This document shows, in pieces, positions 24,402 through 35,275 of a stretch of DNA of 64,000 nt. Position numbers and translations under genes: made by a program. Origin of the DNA: Caulobacter sp. BK020 (GTDB taxonomy: Bacteria; Pseudomonadota; Alphaproteobacteria; Caulobacterales; Caulobacteraceae); contig NZ_SLZL01000017.1 of NCBI RefSeq assembly GCF_004342605.1, positions 42,729 through 106,728 on the forward strand, read 5' to 3'. How positions within the stretch are numbered: the first letter of the stretch is position 1; every line of letters begins with the position of its first letter. A model generated the notes under the pieces. That model was not told where the DNA came from. It was given only the letters and a program-made list of their open reading frames with translations, and ran no database searches.

Positions 24402-26089
24402 GCCTCGGGCTCCGCCGTCGCGTCGTCAGCCGCCCCCACGCCCCGCCTGACCTCGGCCAGGGTCGTCAGGCCCGCGCGCGCCTTGCGGCGGCCGTCCTCC
24501 GGCAGGCTGCGAAATCCGTTGGCCCGGGCCGTCCGTTCCAGCGCTTCGGGCGGCGCCCGATCGCGGACCTGCCGCTCCAGCGCGGGGTCGCAACGCACGA
24601 TCTCGTAGAGGCCCAGCCGGCCCAGATAGCCGGAGCCGCCGCAGGCCTCGCAGCCCACGGGCTCGCGCCACGCCCCGAGCCCCGCGCCGCCCGCCTCGCG
24701 CTCGTGGACCGCGGCCTCCGCCGGCGTGCTGGACCGCGCGCAATGGGGACAAAGGCGACGCACCAGCCTCTGGCCCACCAGTCCGCGCAACACGTCGGCC
24801 AGCAGGAACGCCTCGACGCCCAGGTCGGCCAGGCGCGTCACGGCGCCCAGGGCGGTGTTGGTGTGAACGGTCGAAATCACCAGATGCCCGGTCAGGGCCG
24901 CCTGGACGGCGATGCGCGCGGTTTCGGGATCGCGAATCTCGCCGACCATGATCACGTCGGGGTCCTGCCGGAGGATCGCGCGCAGGCCCGCCGCGAAGCT
25001 CAGCCCGATGTCGGTGCGGGCCCGCACCTGCACGACGCCGGGCAGGTCGAACTCGATCGGATCCTCGACGGTGACGATCTTGCGCACCCCGTCGTTCAGA
25101 TGGCTGAGCAGGCGGTAGATGGTCGTGGTCTTGCCGGAACCGGTCGGGCCGGTGACCAGCACCACGCCGTTCGGCTTGGCGATCAGGCTCAGCAGATCGG
25201 CGGCCTGGGTCTCGGCCAGGCCCAGTTCGTCCAGCTGCGGCAGGCGGTGCGACTTGCCCAGCAGGCGCAGCACCACCGACTCGCCCCAGGCCGACGGCAG
25301 GGTCGAAACCCGCAGGTCGAGCTCCCGGCCGGCCGCGCGGATCGACTGGCGTCCGTCCTGCGGCAGGCGACGCTCGCCGATGTCCATGCCCGAGAGCAGC
25401 TTGATGCGCGAACAGACGGCGTCGAAATCGGCCCGTGCGCCCGTGCGGACGGTCGTCAGCAGGCCGTCGATCCGCAGCCGGACGACGAAGCGGTCCTCGA
25501 ACGGCTCGAGGTGGACATCCGAGGCCCGGCGCGTCAGGGCCTCGGCGAACAGGCCGTTGACGAACTCGACCACCGGGGTCTCCTGCGCCAGTTCGCGCAA
25601 CCGGGCCGCCTCGCCCGGGCCGCCGGTCTCGACCGTCTCCCGCGCGCCCCGGGCCAGGTCGGCCAGCAGGGCGGCGACCTCGGCGCGCGCGGCCAGCCGA
25701 TAGGCGACCGGACCCTCGATCGCTTGGGCCAGGCGCTCGCGCAGCGCCGGGTCCAGCGGCTGGACCGCGGCGCAGACCACCGTCTCGCCCGTCCGCCAGG
25801 CGACGGCGCTGCGATCGATCCACCAGGCGGTGGGCGCACGGACCTCGGCGAACAGCGCCGTGATCCCGGCCGCCGTCGGCCGCTCGTCGCCGCGCAGCAC
25901 GGGAATGTCCAGCTGCTCGGCCAGGGCCTGCAGCAGGTCGCCCTCCGACAGCGCGCCGATCCGGGTCAACAGCTGCCCCAGAAGACCGCCGATCTCCTGC
26001 TGCAGCCTCAGGGCCGCGGCCCGGTCGCGTTCGGAAACCAGCCCGCGCGCCACAAGAAGATCACCGATCCTGCGCCGTGCGATCCCCAT
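24398..26089 (-). CDS. gspE: type II secretion ATPase GspE
   Basis: 563 residues. An N-terminal MshEN/GspE domain that docks on GspL precedes the RecA-like ATPase. Walker A is GPTGSGKTTT with Lys320; the Asp box, Walker B (DPDVIMVGEIRDPETA) and His box (GHLVISTVHTNTA) are intact. A four-cysteine zinc module (CPHC and CEAC) follows near 470-505. It drives pseudopilus extension. It is first in the gspE-F-O-I operon; the ATG at 26089 has no strong ribosome-binding site. Confidence 0.96.
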   Translation of the reverse strand: MGIARRRIGDLLVARGLVSERDRAAALRLQQEIGGLLGQLLTRIGALSEGDLLQALAEQLDIPVLRGDERPTAAGITALFAEVRAPTAWWIDRSAVAWRTGETVVCAAVQPLDPALRERLAQAIEGPVAYRLAARAEVAALLADLARGARETVETGGPGEAARLRELAQETPVVEFVNGLFAEALTRRASDVHLEPFEDRFVVRLRIDGLLTTVRTGARADFDAVCSRIKLLSGMDIGERRLPQDGRQSIRAAGRELDLRVSTLPSAWGESVVLRLLGKSHRLPQLDELGLAETQAADLLSLIAKPNGVVLVTGPTGSGKTTTIYRLLSHLNDGVRKIVTVEDPIEFDLPGVVQVRARTDIGLSFAAGLRAILRQDPDVIMVGEIRDPETARIAVQAALTGHLVISTVHTNTALGAVTRLADLGVEAFLLADVLRGLVGQRLVRRLCPHCARSSTPAEAAVHEREAGGAGLGAWREPVGCEACGGSGYLGRLGLYEIVRCDPALERQVRDRAPPEALERTARANGFRSLPEDGRRKARAGLTTLAEVRRGVGAADDATAEPEA

Positions 26090-26178
26090 GCCTCGCCCTC
26101 TCCGCCCTCATCGATGGCGTAGCGGAAAAATCGCGCAACGGACAGCCGGAGCGCGAGGCTTTGCGCTCCGAGGCCGAT

Positions 26179-26210
26179 GATAGGGACATGCGCAGGCGCA
26201 TGTCCCTATC
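26179..26210. repeat. perfect 15-bp-stem hairpin
   Basis: Positions 26179-26193 and 26196-26210 are exact reverse complements around a 2-base loop. The core GGGACATGCGC is repeated in inverted form. A relative with GGGACAGGCGC lies at 55498-55525. It falls between ydbL and gspE and could terminate the ydbH-ynbE-ydbL unit, but has no T tract. Confidence 0.75.
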
Positions 26211-26222
26211 GCGGGCGGGCGG

Positions 26223-26585
26223 CTACTTCTTCGTCCAGCCGCCGTTCAGCGGCTTCCAGTACTGGCCGGGCGCCAGGCGGGCGTAGAGCTGCTTGGCGGT
26301 GGCCTGGCCGGCGGCCTCGGGGGTGACGCCGGTCTTGGCGGCGGTGTCCTTGTAGACGGCGGCGCGGCCGGCGTTGATCTCGGCCACGGCGGCGCGGGTG
26401 GCGGCGTCGCCGCCCGAGACCACGCCCAGGAAGCCGTCGGCCTGCTCGCCCACGGTTCCGGCGGCCTTGCCGGCGTCGACGGCGGCCTTGGCGGCGGCCG
26501 ACTGGGCCAGGGCGGGAAGGGCCCCGAAGCTCACGGCGCCCAGCGAGGCGGCCAGGGCCAGGACCGTCATAGTCTTGCGGATCAT
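26223..26585 (-). CDS. ydbL: YdbL/DUF1318 family exported protein
   Basis: 120 residues with a signal peptide (MIRKTMTVLALAASLG to PALAQS). The DUF1318 domain follows, including GFLGVVSGGDAATRAAVAEINAGR and the C-terminal PGQYWKPLNGGW. It is the third gene of the ydbH-ynbE-ydbL unit, whose products in E. coli act in outer-membrane lipid homeostasis; YdbL is thought to be a periplasmic helper. AGGAGAGG precedes the ATG at 26585. Confidence 0.9.
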   Translation of the reverse strand: MIRKTMTVLALAASLGAVSFGALPALAQSAAAKAAVDAGKAAGTVGEQADGFLGVVSGGDAATRAAVAEINAGRAAVYKDTAAKTGVTPEAAGQATAKQLYARLAPGQYWKPLNGGWTKK

Positions 26586-26598
26586 GTCGGTTCCTCTC

Positions 26599-26775
26599 CT
26601 AGAACAGGTTGGGGTTCTGCTGGATCGCGGACTGGACTTCCTTGTCCAGTTGCACGCGCACATTGGCGTCCAGCTTGGCGTAGATGTTGATCGGGTCGAC
26701 CTTGACCCGCACCGTCGGCGTGCACGCCGCGAGGGCGCCCGCCGCGAGGAGGGGAAGGATCAGGGCGCGCTTCAT
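26599..26775 (-). CDS. ynbE: YnbE-like outer-membrane lipoprotein
   Basis: 58 residues. The lipoprotein signal ends in a lipobox (LAAC), followed by TPTVRVKVDPINIYAKLDA and a short helical tail, as in YnbE. In E. coli, YnbE forms the outer-membrane end of an intermembrane bridge with YdbH. It lies 13 bases before ydbL and 35 bases after ydbH on the same strand. An ATG 13 codons upstream (26814) would overlap ydbH and spoil the signal peptide. Confidence 0.9.
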   Translation of the reverse strand: MKRALILPLLAAGALAACTPTVRVKVDPINIYAKLDANVRVQLDKEVQSAIQQNPNLF

Positions 26776-26810
26776 GGCGGGTGTCTCCAGTTCTCGGGGA
26801 ATCTGCGGCT

Positions 26811-29800
26811 TCAAGGCTGAACCGTATCTGAACGCGGCGGCGGGGTCGCCGGGGGGGCGGGCGCGGGGGCGGGGGCGGGCGGCGCGGAAACGGGCGGGAC
26901 CGGCGCCGGAGACGCCGCCGCGCGGGCCTGGGCCTCTTCCCAGGCGCGCTTGGCCGCGGCGATCAGCTCGTCGAAATTCAGCGACGTATCCAGCGTCAGG
27001 TCGACCGGCGTCTTGGCGGGCAGGGGGATGCGGCGCTGGAAGGCGCTGCCATTCAGCAGTTCCATCAGGCCGATCCGGGCCTTTTCGGCGACCTTAGGGT
27101 CGTGCTCGCCCTTGACGTGGAACAGCACGCCCAGCCGCCCCTTGTCGGTGCTGTTGACCCCGGCCTCCAGGGTCTCGAAGTGGAGGTTCTCCATGGCCTG
27201 GTAGGCGAAGTCCTGGATGGCGTTGACCGGCACGGGCTTGGGCGCTGTCAGCGGGTCGGCCGGATCGACCGAGCCCTGGCCGGCCTCGACCCCGCTCAGG
27301 GCCTCGCGGGCGATCGACAGCCGGCCCGGGCCGGTGGCGTAGACCTTGCCGTCGACGAAGCGGAAGCCGGCCGGGCCCGCCTCGAACGGCAGGCGGCCGT
27401 CGACGATCGCCTCGATCTTGACCTTGTCGGACAGGGACGAGCCGGCGACCAGCTGGCCCAGGTCCAGGCCGGCGATGTTGACCACGCCCTTCATCGCGCC
27501 CTTGCCGTCCAGCGGCACGTCGAACGGCTCGATGCCGATCTTGCCCTCCGAAGCCTCGAAGGTGGTGGCCTCCAGGTGCAGGGCCTCGGCGCCGAGGCCG
27601 AAACTGGCCCGGACCGACTGGATCGGCACCACGGCGTCGATGGCGTCGAGGGTCACGACCTGGCCGGGCGGCGCGGTCAGCGGAGCCAGGCTGTCGAAGA
27701 CGATCTCGCCCTTCAGCCGGTGGGCCGGGCCCAGCGGGCTCTTGAAATCCAGGCCCGGGGTCGAGGCCCGGCCCTGGCTGGTCATGATCTCGTCGCGCCA
27801 GGCGAACTGGCCGGTGAAGGCGACGGGCCCCTCGGCGTCGCGAGCGACCACGGCCAGGGGCGTCAGGTCCAGCGGCTGCAGCCCGCCCTTGGCGAAGGCC
27901 AGGGTCGAGGCGTCGATGTCGGCCTGGCCCCGGCCGCTGGCTACGTCGTGGCGGATCGTCACCCGGCCCAGCGGCCGGCCCGACAGGGTCTTGCCGTCCA
28001 GCGCGCCGGTCCACTGGCCGCGGGCCAGGTCGACCTCGCCGGTCGCGGCGATCGTCTCGAAGCGCTTGCCCTCGGTCGAGGCCTCGACCACCCGGCCGCC
28101 GGTGACCTTGACCTGGGCGGCGTCGAAGCCGCGCCCGCCGCCGACGAAACTGGCCTCCACCCCCTCCAGCCGGGCCTGGGCGACATTGACCATGGCCGCC
28201 CCGTCGCGGATCAGGGCCGAGGCCCGCCACAGCCCGTCATGGGCCGTGACCAGGGGCTGGGCGGCGGGGCACAGCTTGAACGTCACGTCGCTGATCGGCG
28301 GCTCGCCCATGGCGATGGCCTTGGCGGTCATCGGCGTGCAGCCGTTCAGGCGCACCGTCAGCCCGCCGCCGGCCAGCCGGGCCCGGCCGGCCAGTGTTCC
28401 GGCCACGCCTATGAAGGGCGGCACGTCCACGGCCCCGGCCACCACGACATCGCTGGTCACGCCCGATGCGTTCGCGCGCCAGGTCGGGACCTTCAGCGTG
28501 ATGTCGGGCAGGTCGCCGCCGGCCAGGGCGACCGTCGCCCGGCCGTCGGCCGTTCCGTCCCGGGCCGCCACCAGCGGGCCGCCCGGCGCGTCCAGCGTCA
28601 GCTTTGCGCCGCTGGCCGCGGTCAGGGCGACGGGGCGCGGCAGGGACAGAATCGTCTGGCCGCCCGTCACGCCCAGCTTCAGGGCCGGCGCGCTCAGCGA
28701 GAACCGCGACAGGGCCCGGGCGGCGGCCTTGGCGTAGTCGGGATTGGGCAGGGCCAGGGCCACGCGCTGGGCGTCCGGCCCGGTCATGGACCCGTCGGCG
28801 TCGAGCCGGGCGTCCAGGGCCAGGGCGACGCCGTCGGTCCCGGCCGAGAACCGGCCCCGGCCGTCGGCGGCCAGACCGGACAGCACCACCCCGCCCATCG
28901 CGGCCCGGCCGCTGCCCAGCGCCACTGACAGCGGTCCGCTGACCGAACTCCTGGCCTGGCCGGCGACCAGGGTCAGGCTGGAGGACTGGACTTCGAGCGC
29001 CGTGTGCGACAGGGCCGCCCCGCCGGCCACGGCCCGGTCGGCGTTGGCCGCCAGCCGCGTGCGGGCCGAGCCGCGCGCGCCGCTGGGATCATAGGTCAGG
29101 GCCAGATTCGCCAGGTCGAGGTCGGCGACCACGTCGCGGCTGTCCAGCCCGCCCCCCGGTCCGCCGGCCGTCAGCCGCTCGCCTCGGGCGTGCAGGGTGG
29201 TCCGGCCGGTCAGGCCGCCGCGCCGGGCGTCGCCGCTCAGCAGGCCCGACACCGCCAGATTGGCCTCCAGCCCGCCCAGGCTGGCGCCCTCGATCTCGGC
29301 CCCGCGGGCGGTCAGGGCCAGCCGCGCCTCGGCCGGACCGACCATCGACAGCGACTTGAGGTCCGGATAGGTCAGGTCGGCCTGCAGAGTCCCCTGGGCC
29401 TCGGTCAGGTCCAGCTGGCCGGCGCTGAAGGTCTTCAGGCCCAGCTGGACGTCGACCGTCAGGCGGTCGCCGCGCTTGCGGGCCTTGACCAGGGCGCCGT
29501 CGGCCTCGAACGACAGGGCCTCGGTCGCATAGCGCATGGCCGCCAGCCGGCCGTCGAAGCGCACCAGCTTGCCGTCGTCCAGGCTGGCGTCGCCGGTCAG
29601 GCGGGCCGGGCCGCCAGGGGTGCGCAGCAGCACCCGGGCGTCCTCGATCAGCACCGCCGGACCCGGGGCGGCCGGTTCGGCCGGCGACTTCAGCGCCCGG
29701 TCGATCAGCGGCTGCAGGGCGCCGAAGTTCAGGCCGTTCTGGTCCAGCCGGGCATTGACCCGCGGCCGCACCAGCCGCACGGCCCGGGTGTTGAGCGCGA

Positions 29801-30149
29801 ACTTGCCGCCCGTCCAGGGCGAGGCCAGGTCGTAGGCGACCTCGATCCGCTCGGCCGAGAACACGGGCGCGTTCCTCGGTCCCAGGCGGATGGCGCCGGC
29901 GAAGCCGGTGGCATCCAGGTCGTCCAGGTCGACGCTGGCCTCGATGCCCTGGTCGTTCAGCCAGGCCAGGGCCAGCTCGCGGCTGATCTCGCGCCGGCCG
30001 GCATAGGCCGAGAAGCCCACGGCGATGAACGCCAGGGCCGCCAAGCTCATGGCCTCCAGCCCGACATCGACCAGCGCCGCGCGGCGGGACCGCGACGGGG
30101 AGGACGGCTTGGCGTCGGCTTGGGGCTCTGGCGGTGGGGTCTCGGCCAT
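26811..30149 (-). CDS. ydbH: YdbH-type AsmA-like intermembrane phospholipid transport protein
   Basis: About 1112 residues. One N-terminal membrane helix (about 30-52) anchors a long periplasmic beta-rich domain of the AsmA/TamB/YhdP kind. These proteins form a grooved bridge that carries phospholipids to the outer membrane; YdbH acts redundantly with TamB and YhdP in E. coli. The C-terminus is proline- and alanine-rich and disordered. The ATG at 30149 is used; a GTG four codons upstream (30161) is also possible. The linked ynbE and ydbL genes strongly support the name. Confidence 0.88.
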   Translation of the reverse strand: MAETPPPEPQADAKPSSPSRSRRAALVDVGLEAMSLAALAFIAVGFSAYAGRREISRELALAWLNDQGIEASVDLDDLDATGFAGAIRLGPRNAPVFSAERIEVAYDLASPWTGGKFALNTRAVRLVRPRVNARLDQNGLNFGALQPLIDRALKSPAEPAAPGPAVLIEDARVLLRTPGGPARLTGDASLDDGKLVRFDGRLAAMRYATEALSFEADGALVKARKRGDRLTVDVQLGLKTFSAGQLDLTEAQGTLQADLTYPDLKSLSMVGPAEARLALTARGAEIEGASLGGLEANLAVSGLLSGDARRGGLTGRTTLHARGERLTAGGPGGGLDSRDVVADLDLANLALTYDPSGARGSARTRLAANADRAVAGGAALSHTALEVQSSSLTLVAGQARSSVSGPLSVALGSGRAAMGGVVLSGLAADGRGRFSAGTDGVALALDARLDADGSMTGPDAQRVALALPNPDYAKAAARALSRFSLSAPALKLGVTGGQTILSLPRPVALTAASGAKLTLDAPGGPLVAARDGTADGRATVALAGGDLPDITLKVPTWRANASGVTSDVVVAGAVDVPPFIGVAGTLAGRARLAGGGLTVRLNGCTPMTAKAIAMGEPPISDVTFKLCPAAQPLVTAHDGLWRASALIRDGAAMVNVAQARLEGVEASFVGGGRGFDAAQVKVTGGRVVEASTEGKRFETIAATGEVDLARGQWTGALDGKTLSGRPLGRVTIRHDVASGRGQADIDASTLAFAKGGLQPLDLTPLAVVARDAEGPVAFTGQFAWRDEIMTSQGRASTPGLDFKSPLGPAHRLKGEIVFDSLAPLTAPPGQVVTLDAIDAVVPIQSVRASFGLGAEALHLEATTFEASEGKIGIEPFDVPLDGKGAMKGVVNIAGLDLGQLVAGSSLSDKVKIEAIVDGRLPFEAGPAGFRFVDGKVYATGPGRLSIAREALSGVEAGQGSVDPADPLTAPKPVPVNAIQDFAYQAMENLHFETLEAGVNSTDKGRLGVLFHVKGEHDPKVAEKARIGLMELLNGSAFQRRIPLPAKTPVDLTLDTSLNFDELIAAAKRAWEEAQARAAASPAPVPPVSAPPAPAPAPAPPATPPPRSDTVQP

Positions 30150-30189
30150 CGGGGGGCACAATGCCGCAAGCTGCGGCGATTGTTAGGCC

Positions 30190-31014
30190 TTAGTTTCGAA
30201 AACCCAGCACGTCCTGCATGTCGTAGAGCCCGGGCGGCCGGCCCTTGACCCACAGGGCGGCGGCCACGGCTCCCCGCGCGAACAGGCCACGGTCCGTGGC
30301 CGAGTGCGATAGGGTCAGCACCTCCTCCTCGCCGGCGAAGATCACGCTGTGCTCGCCGATGACGCCCCCGCCCCGGACGACGGCGAAGCCGATGGCCCCC
30401 TCCTTGCGCGGGCCGGTCATGCCGTCGCGGCCGCGGTCGGCCACCTGGCCCAGGCCGACGCCGCGCCCGTCGGCCGCCGCCTGACCCAGCATCAGGGCGG
30501 TGCCGGACGGGGCGTCGATCTTGCGCCTGTGGTGGGCCTCGTAGACCTCGACGTCCCAGTCCGAGGCCGGCAGGGCGGCGGCGGCCTGCCGGACCAGGCC
30601 CATCAGCATGTTGACCCCCAGCGAATAGTTGCCGGACTTGACGATCGCCACCCGGGTCGCCGCCGCGGCGATGCGGGCGTTCTGGTCGTCGGAAAAGCCG
30701 GTCGAGCCGATGACCAGGGCCGGGGCCGCGCTTCCCGTGTCGACCAGCGCCGCCGCCGCCTCGGCCAGGGCCGCCGAGGCCTCGGGGACCGTGAAGTCGA
30801 TGGCCACGTCGGCGGCCTTCAGGGCCGCGTCGCGCTCGACTAGGCCCTCGCCGGCCGCGCCGGGCCGGTCGAACCGCGCCACCACCACCGCGTCGCCGCG
30901 CCCGTCCAGGGTCCGGGCCAGGGCCTGGCCCATCCGCCCCAGGGCGCCGGCCAGGGCGATGGTAACGGTACCTTTCGAGGCGCTGGGCGCGGCGGCTAAG
31001 TCGTTCTGGCTCAA
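30190..31014 (-). CDS. dapB: 4-hydroxy-tetrahydrodipicolinate reductase
   Basis: 274 residues. It reduces HTPA to tetrahydrodipicolinate in the lysine and meso-diaminopimelate pathway. The nucleotide-binding loop is [13 protein letters not shown]. The signature [16 protein letters not shown] holds the catalytic His and Lys. The start is TTG at 31014 with GGAGA six bases upstream. It is divergent from maeB across 254 bases. The ydbH unit follows on the same strand. Confidence 0.96.
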   Translation of the reverse strand: MSQNDLAAAPSASKGTVTIALAGALGRMGQALARTLDGRGDAVVVARFDRPGAAGEGLVERDAALKAADVAIDFTVPEASAALAEAAAALVDTGSAAPALVIGSTGFSDDQNARIAAAATRVAIVKSGNYSLGVNMLMGLVRQAAAALPASDWDVEVYEAHHRRKIDAPSGTALMLGQAAADGRGVGLGQVADRGRDGMTGPRKEGAIGFAVVRGGGVIGEHSVIFAGEEEVLTLSHSATDRGLFARGAVAAALWVKGRPPGLYDMQDVLGFRN

Positions 31015-31268
31015 GGCGATCTCCCGGGCGTCGTGGGGCGCTAGTCTCCCGACCCGCCCCCTCAGGTCAAGGAAAACAGCGGTCCGATGACAACGCTGGA
31101 CAGGTCCAACCCCAAGCGGAACAAGCGTTTGCGGGCGGAAACTTCCCCAGCGCGAGGTTGTGACGGCCCGTCCCGGCCGCTACGGTGACCGCCCATAAGG
31201 GCGCGCCGCATCGATCGGCGCCTCCAGCATCGTGTGACTGCAGGACCAGCAGACAGGGGAAACGCGCC

Positions 31269-33557
<2,289 letters not shown>

Positions 33558-33560
33558 GGG

Positions 33561-34883
33561 CTACGGCTTCCCCGGAGTTGGGCTACCGACGCCGGCCTTA
33601 GAAAGCCATGTTGCCAATCCGCCAACATCAGGCGCGCCGTCGTCCTTCACCAACCCATCTGAGGACGAGCGGAACAATGACCCGAGGACGAGCACCCGTT
33701 CGGAGGTGTCAATCTTGTTCTCTTGTGTCAGCGCCAAGTAGGTTTCAACCATAACCGCGCGTTCCTCCGCGTCGATGGCGAGGTGACTTTCGCTTACGTA
33801 GGTACGGCTAATTAGACGGCCGATCCAAAAAATGATGGTGAGTACGAAAGCCGCAATTCCGAGCACCGAGTAGGTAGCTTGCCATTGCTTCGTCTCTTTA
33901 AAAACCTTCGTGATAAGGTCGAGAATCCAGGACACACCTTGCGTAACACCTAAAGTTACCATTGCGGCCGCGAACAATAAGCCGAGCACGCCGACAATCC
34001 GACTTTTAAGTAGGTGCGACTTGGCTTTCCGTCTCCAATATGTGACGGGAGCCTTCAACCCCATATGCTCTGAGTAGGTCTTTTCGGTGCGGCGGATGCT
34101 TTCTATTGCCCCATCTTTCTCTTGAGATAAGGCGGCTACCTGTTCTTGTATTTGATTTTTAAATTCGTCGATCTCATTCAGAGTTTGATGCCCGAACTCG
34201 CGTCGGCTACGCCGCCCGGCATCTAGCAGTTTTTGAAAATGCCGAGCTCGACGACGCTCTGTTAGCTCAATGCGTCGATCCAAGTCGTCAGCCTTTTCCT
34301 CGGCACGCTGCTGTTGCCTGCCGAGTTGTTTGAGGAGACTCGAAAGGCCATTTTGCACGCTTTGCCGAGCGACCTTACCGGTGCCTGATAGAAATTCGTG
34401 GGCAACGAACAACCCTCTCACTTGCTCAGGGTCTTGCCCATCAAATCTCCGACCGGTCAAAGCCGCCAATGCTCCAACCGCAGCACGATCACTAATATTA
34501 GTACGTACATCGTCAATGAGGGCTCGTTTTGGTGAGCCGAACACCGGCAGAGGGACGCCTTCCTGGAAATAACTTCTGGCCCAATTTTCAGCTTGATCCA
34601 GATTTCCGCTATTCAATGAGTTCAACGCATTATTTATCTGCTGCCAGTGCGTATCCCACAGCGGCCTCATATTGGAAAGAACATCGTTGGCATTATTGAA
34701 ATTTCTAATATTTGAAAGCCATTGCCAGCCATCCAGCTCTCGTTGGAGGAAAGCCCGCAAATCCTCCGCTGTGCGTAGATAAATACTACCGGCTTCTTTC
34801 AGATCGAACGCCAATGGAAATGCCAAGGCCTCCCCCTCTTTGCTAAGACAAAGCAGCATCCGCCCTTCAGCGGATGACGCCAC
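33561..34883 (-). CDS. coiled-coil membrane protein, probable DUF6161 family
   Basis: 440 residues. A polar N-terminal half is followed by a long coiled coil (about 180-272), YWRRKAKSH at about 282-290, two membrane helices (about 295-321 and 338-359) and a C-terminal cytoplasmic tail. I recall this layout and the APVTYWRRKA motif from DUF6161 proteins, whose function is unknown; the match needs a profile search. Base composition is clearly more AT-rich than the neighbours, suggesting transfer. The start is a GTG with a weak site. The frame continues open for 14 more codons (to HGQTPELQFYQGFQD) until a TGA inside the palindrome at 34910-35000, so the 5' end may have been cut off by that repeat. 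Confidence 0.7.
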   Translation of the reverse strand: MASSAEGRMLLCLSKEGEALAFPLAFDLKEAGSIYLRTAEDLRAFLQRELDGWQWLSNIRNFNNANDVLSNMRPLWDTHWQQINNALNSLNSGNLDQAENWARSYFQEGVPLPVFGSPKRALIDDVRTNISDRAAVGALAALTGRRFDGQDPEQVRGLFVAHEFLSGTGKVARQSVQNGLSSLLKQLGRQQQRAEEKADDLDRRIELTERRRARHFQKLLDAGRRSRREFGHQTLNEIDEFKNQIQEQVAALSQEKDGAIESIRRTEKTYSEHMGLKAPVTYWRRKAKSHLLKSRIVGVLGLLFAAAMVTLGVTQGVSWILDLITKVFKETKQWQATYSVLGIAAFVLTIIFWIGRLISRTYVSESHLAIDAEERAVMVETYLALTQENKIDTSERVLVLGSLFRSSSDGLVKDDGAPDVGGLATWLSKAGVGSPTPGKP

Positions 34884-34909
34884 GTCCTGAAACCCTTGGT
34901 AGAATTGGA

Positions 34910-35000
34910 GCTCTGGGGTCTGACCGTGTCAAGGATCGCCTCCGGCGACCGCGTCGCGGCGGCGCGGCGCGCCGTCCTTGACACGGTCAGACCCCAGAGC
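34910..35000. repeat. 26-bp perfect inverted repeat
   Basis: 34910-34935 and 34975-35000 are exact reverse complements around a 39-base GC-rich loop. The core GGTCTGACCGTGTCAAGGA is present in both arms. It abuts the 5' end of the DUF6161-like gene. Confidence 0.85.
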
Positions 35001-35074
35001 AGGCTCGCCACCATGGATTTCAGGGCGCGGCCTGGCCGCCGAGGGCGGTCCGGGCAGGGGGCGGCGGGTCGGCC

Positions 35075-35139
35075 GGGGACGCGCACTCACGGCAGGGCGT
35101 TCGACGGTTGGCAGGATGTTGGTGTGAGTGCGTGTCCCC
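35075..35139. repeat. inverted repeat pair, GTGAGTGCGYGTCCCC family (copy 1)
   Basis: GGGGACGCGCACTCAC at 35075-35090 faces GTGAGTGCGTGTCCCC at 35124-35139 across 33 bases. The arms pair fully apart from one G-T. The layout resembles a REP doublet (REPIN). Confidence 0.75.
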
Positions 35140-35207
35140 ATCTTGATCCGCTGAGTCCGGCCTTGGACCCTATTCAGGATGAACGATCCAGCGCCGTGGG
35201 CGACGTG

Positions 35208-35275
35208 GGGGACACGCACTCACCCCCGATCGCCGGGAATTATCGGCTTCGGCCTTGCCGTGAGTGCGCGTCCCC
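35208..35275. repeat. inverted repeat pair, GTGAGTGCGYGTCCCC family (copy 2)
   Basis: GGGGACACGCACTCAC at 35208-35223 faces GTGAGTGCGCGTCCCC at 35260-35275 across 36 bases. The same 16-mers as in copy 1 occur, but the loop sequence is unrelated, as expected for REP doublets. Confidence 0.75.

Noticed and set aside
27102..28928. 608-codon open frame antisense to ydbH
   Set aside because: Low-complexity shadow frame rich in Gly, Arg and Gln; no ribosome-binding site or recognisable domain, and it is fully covered by ydbH.
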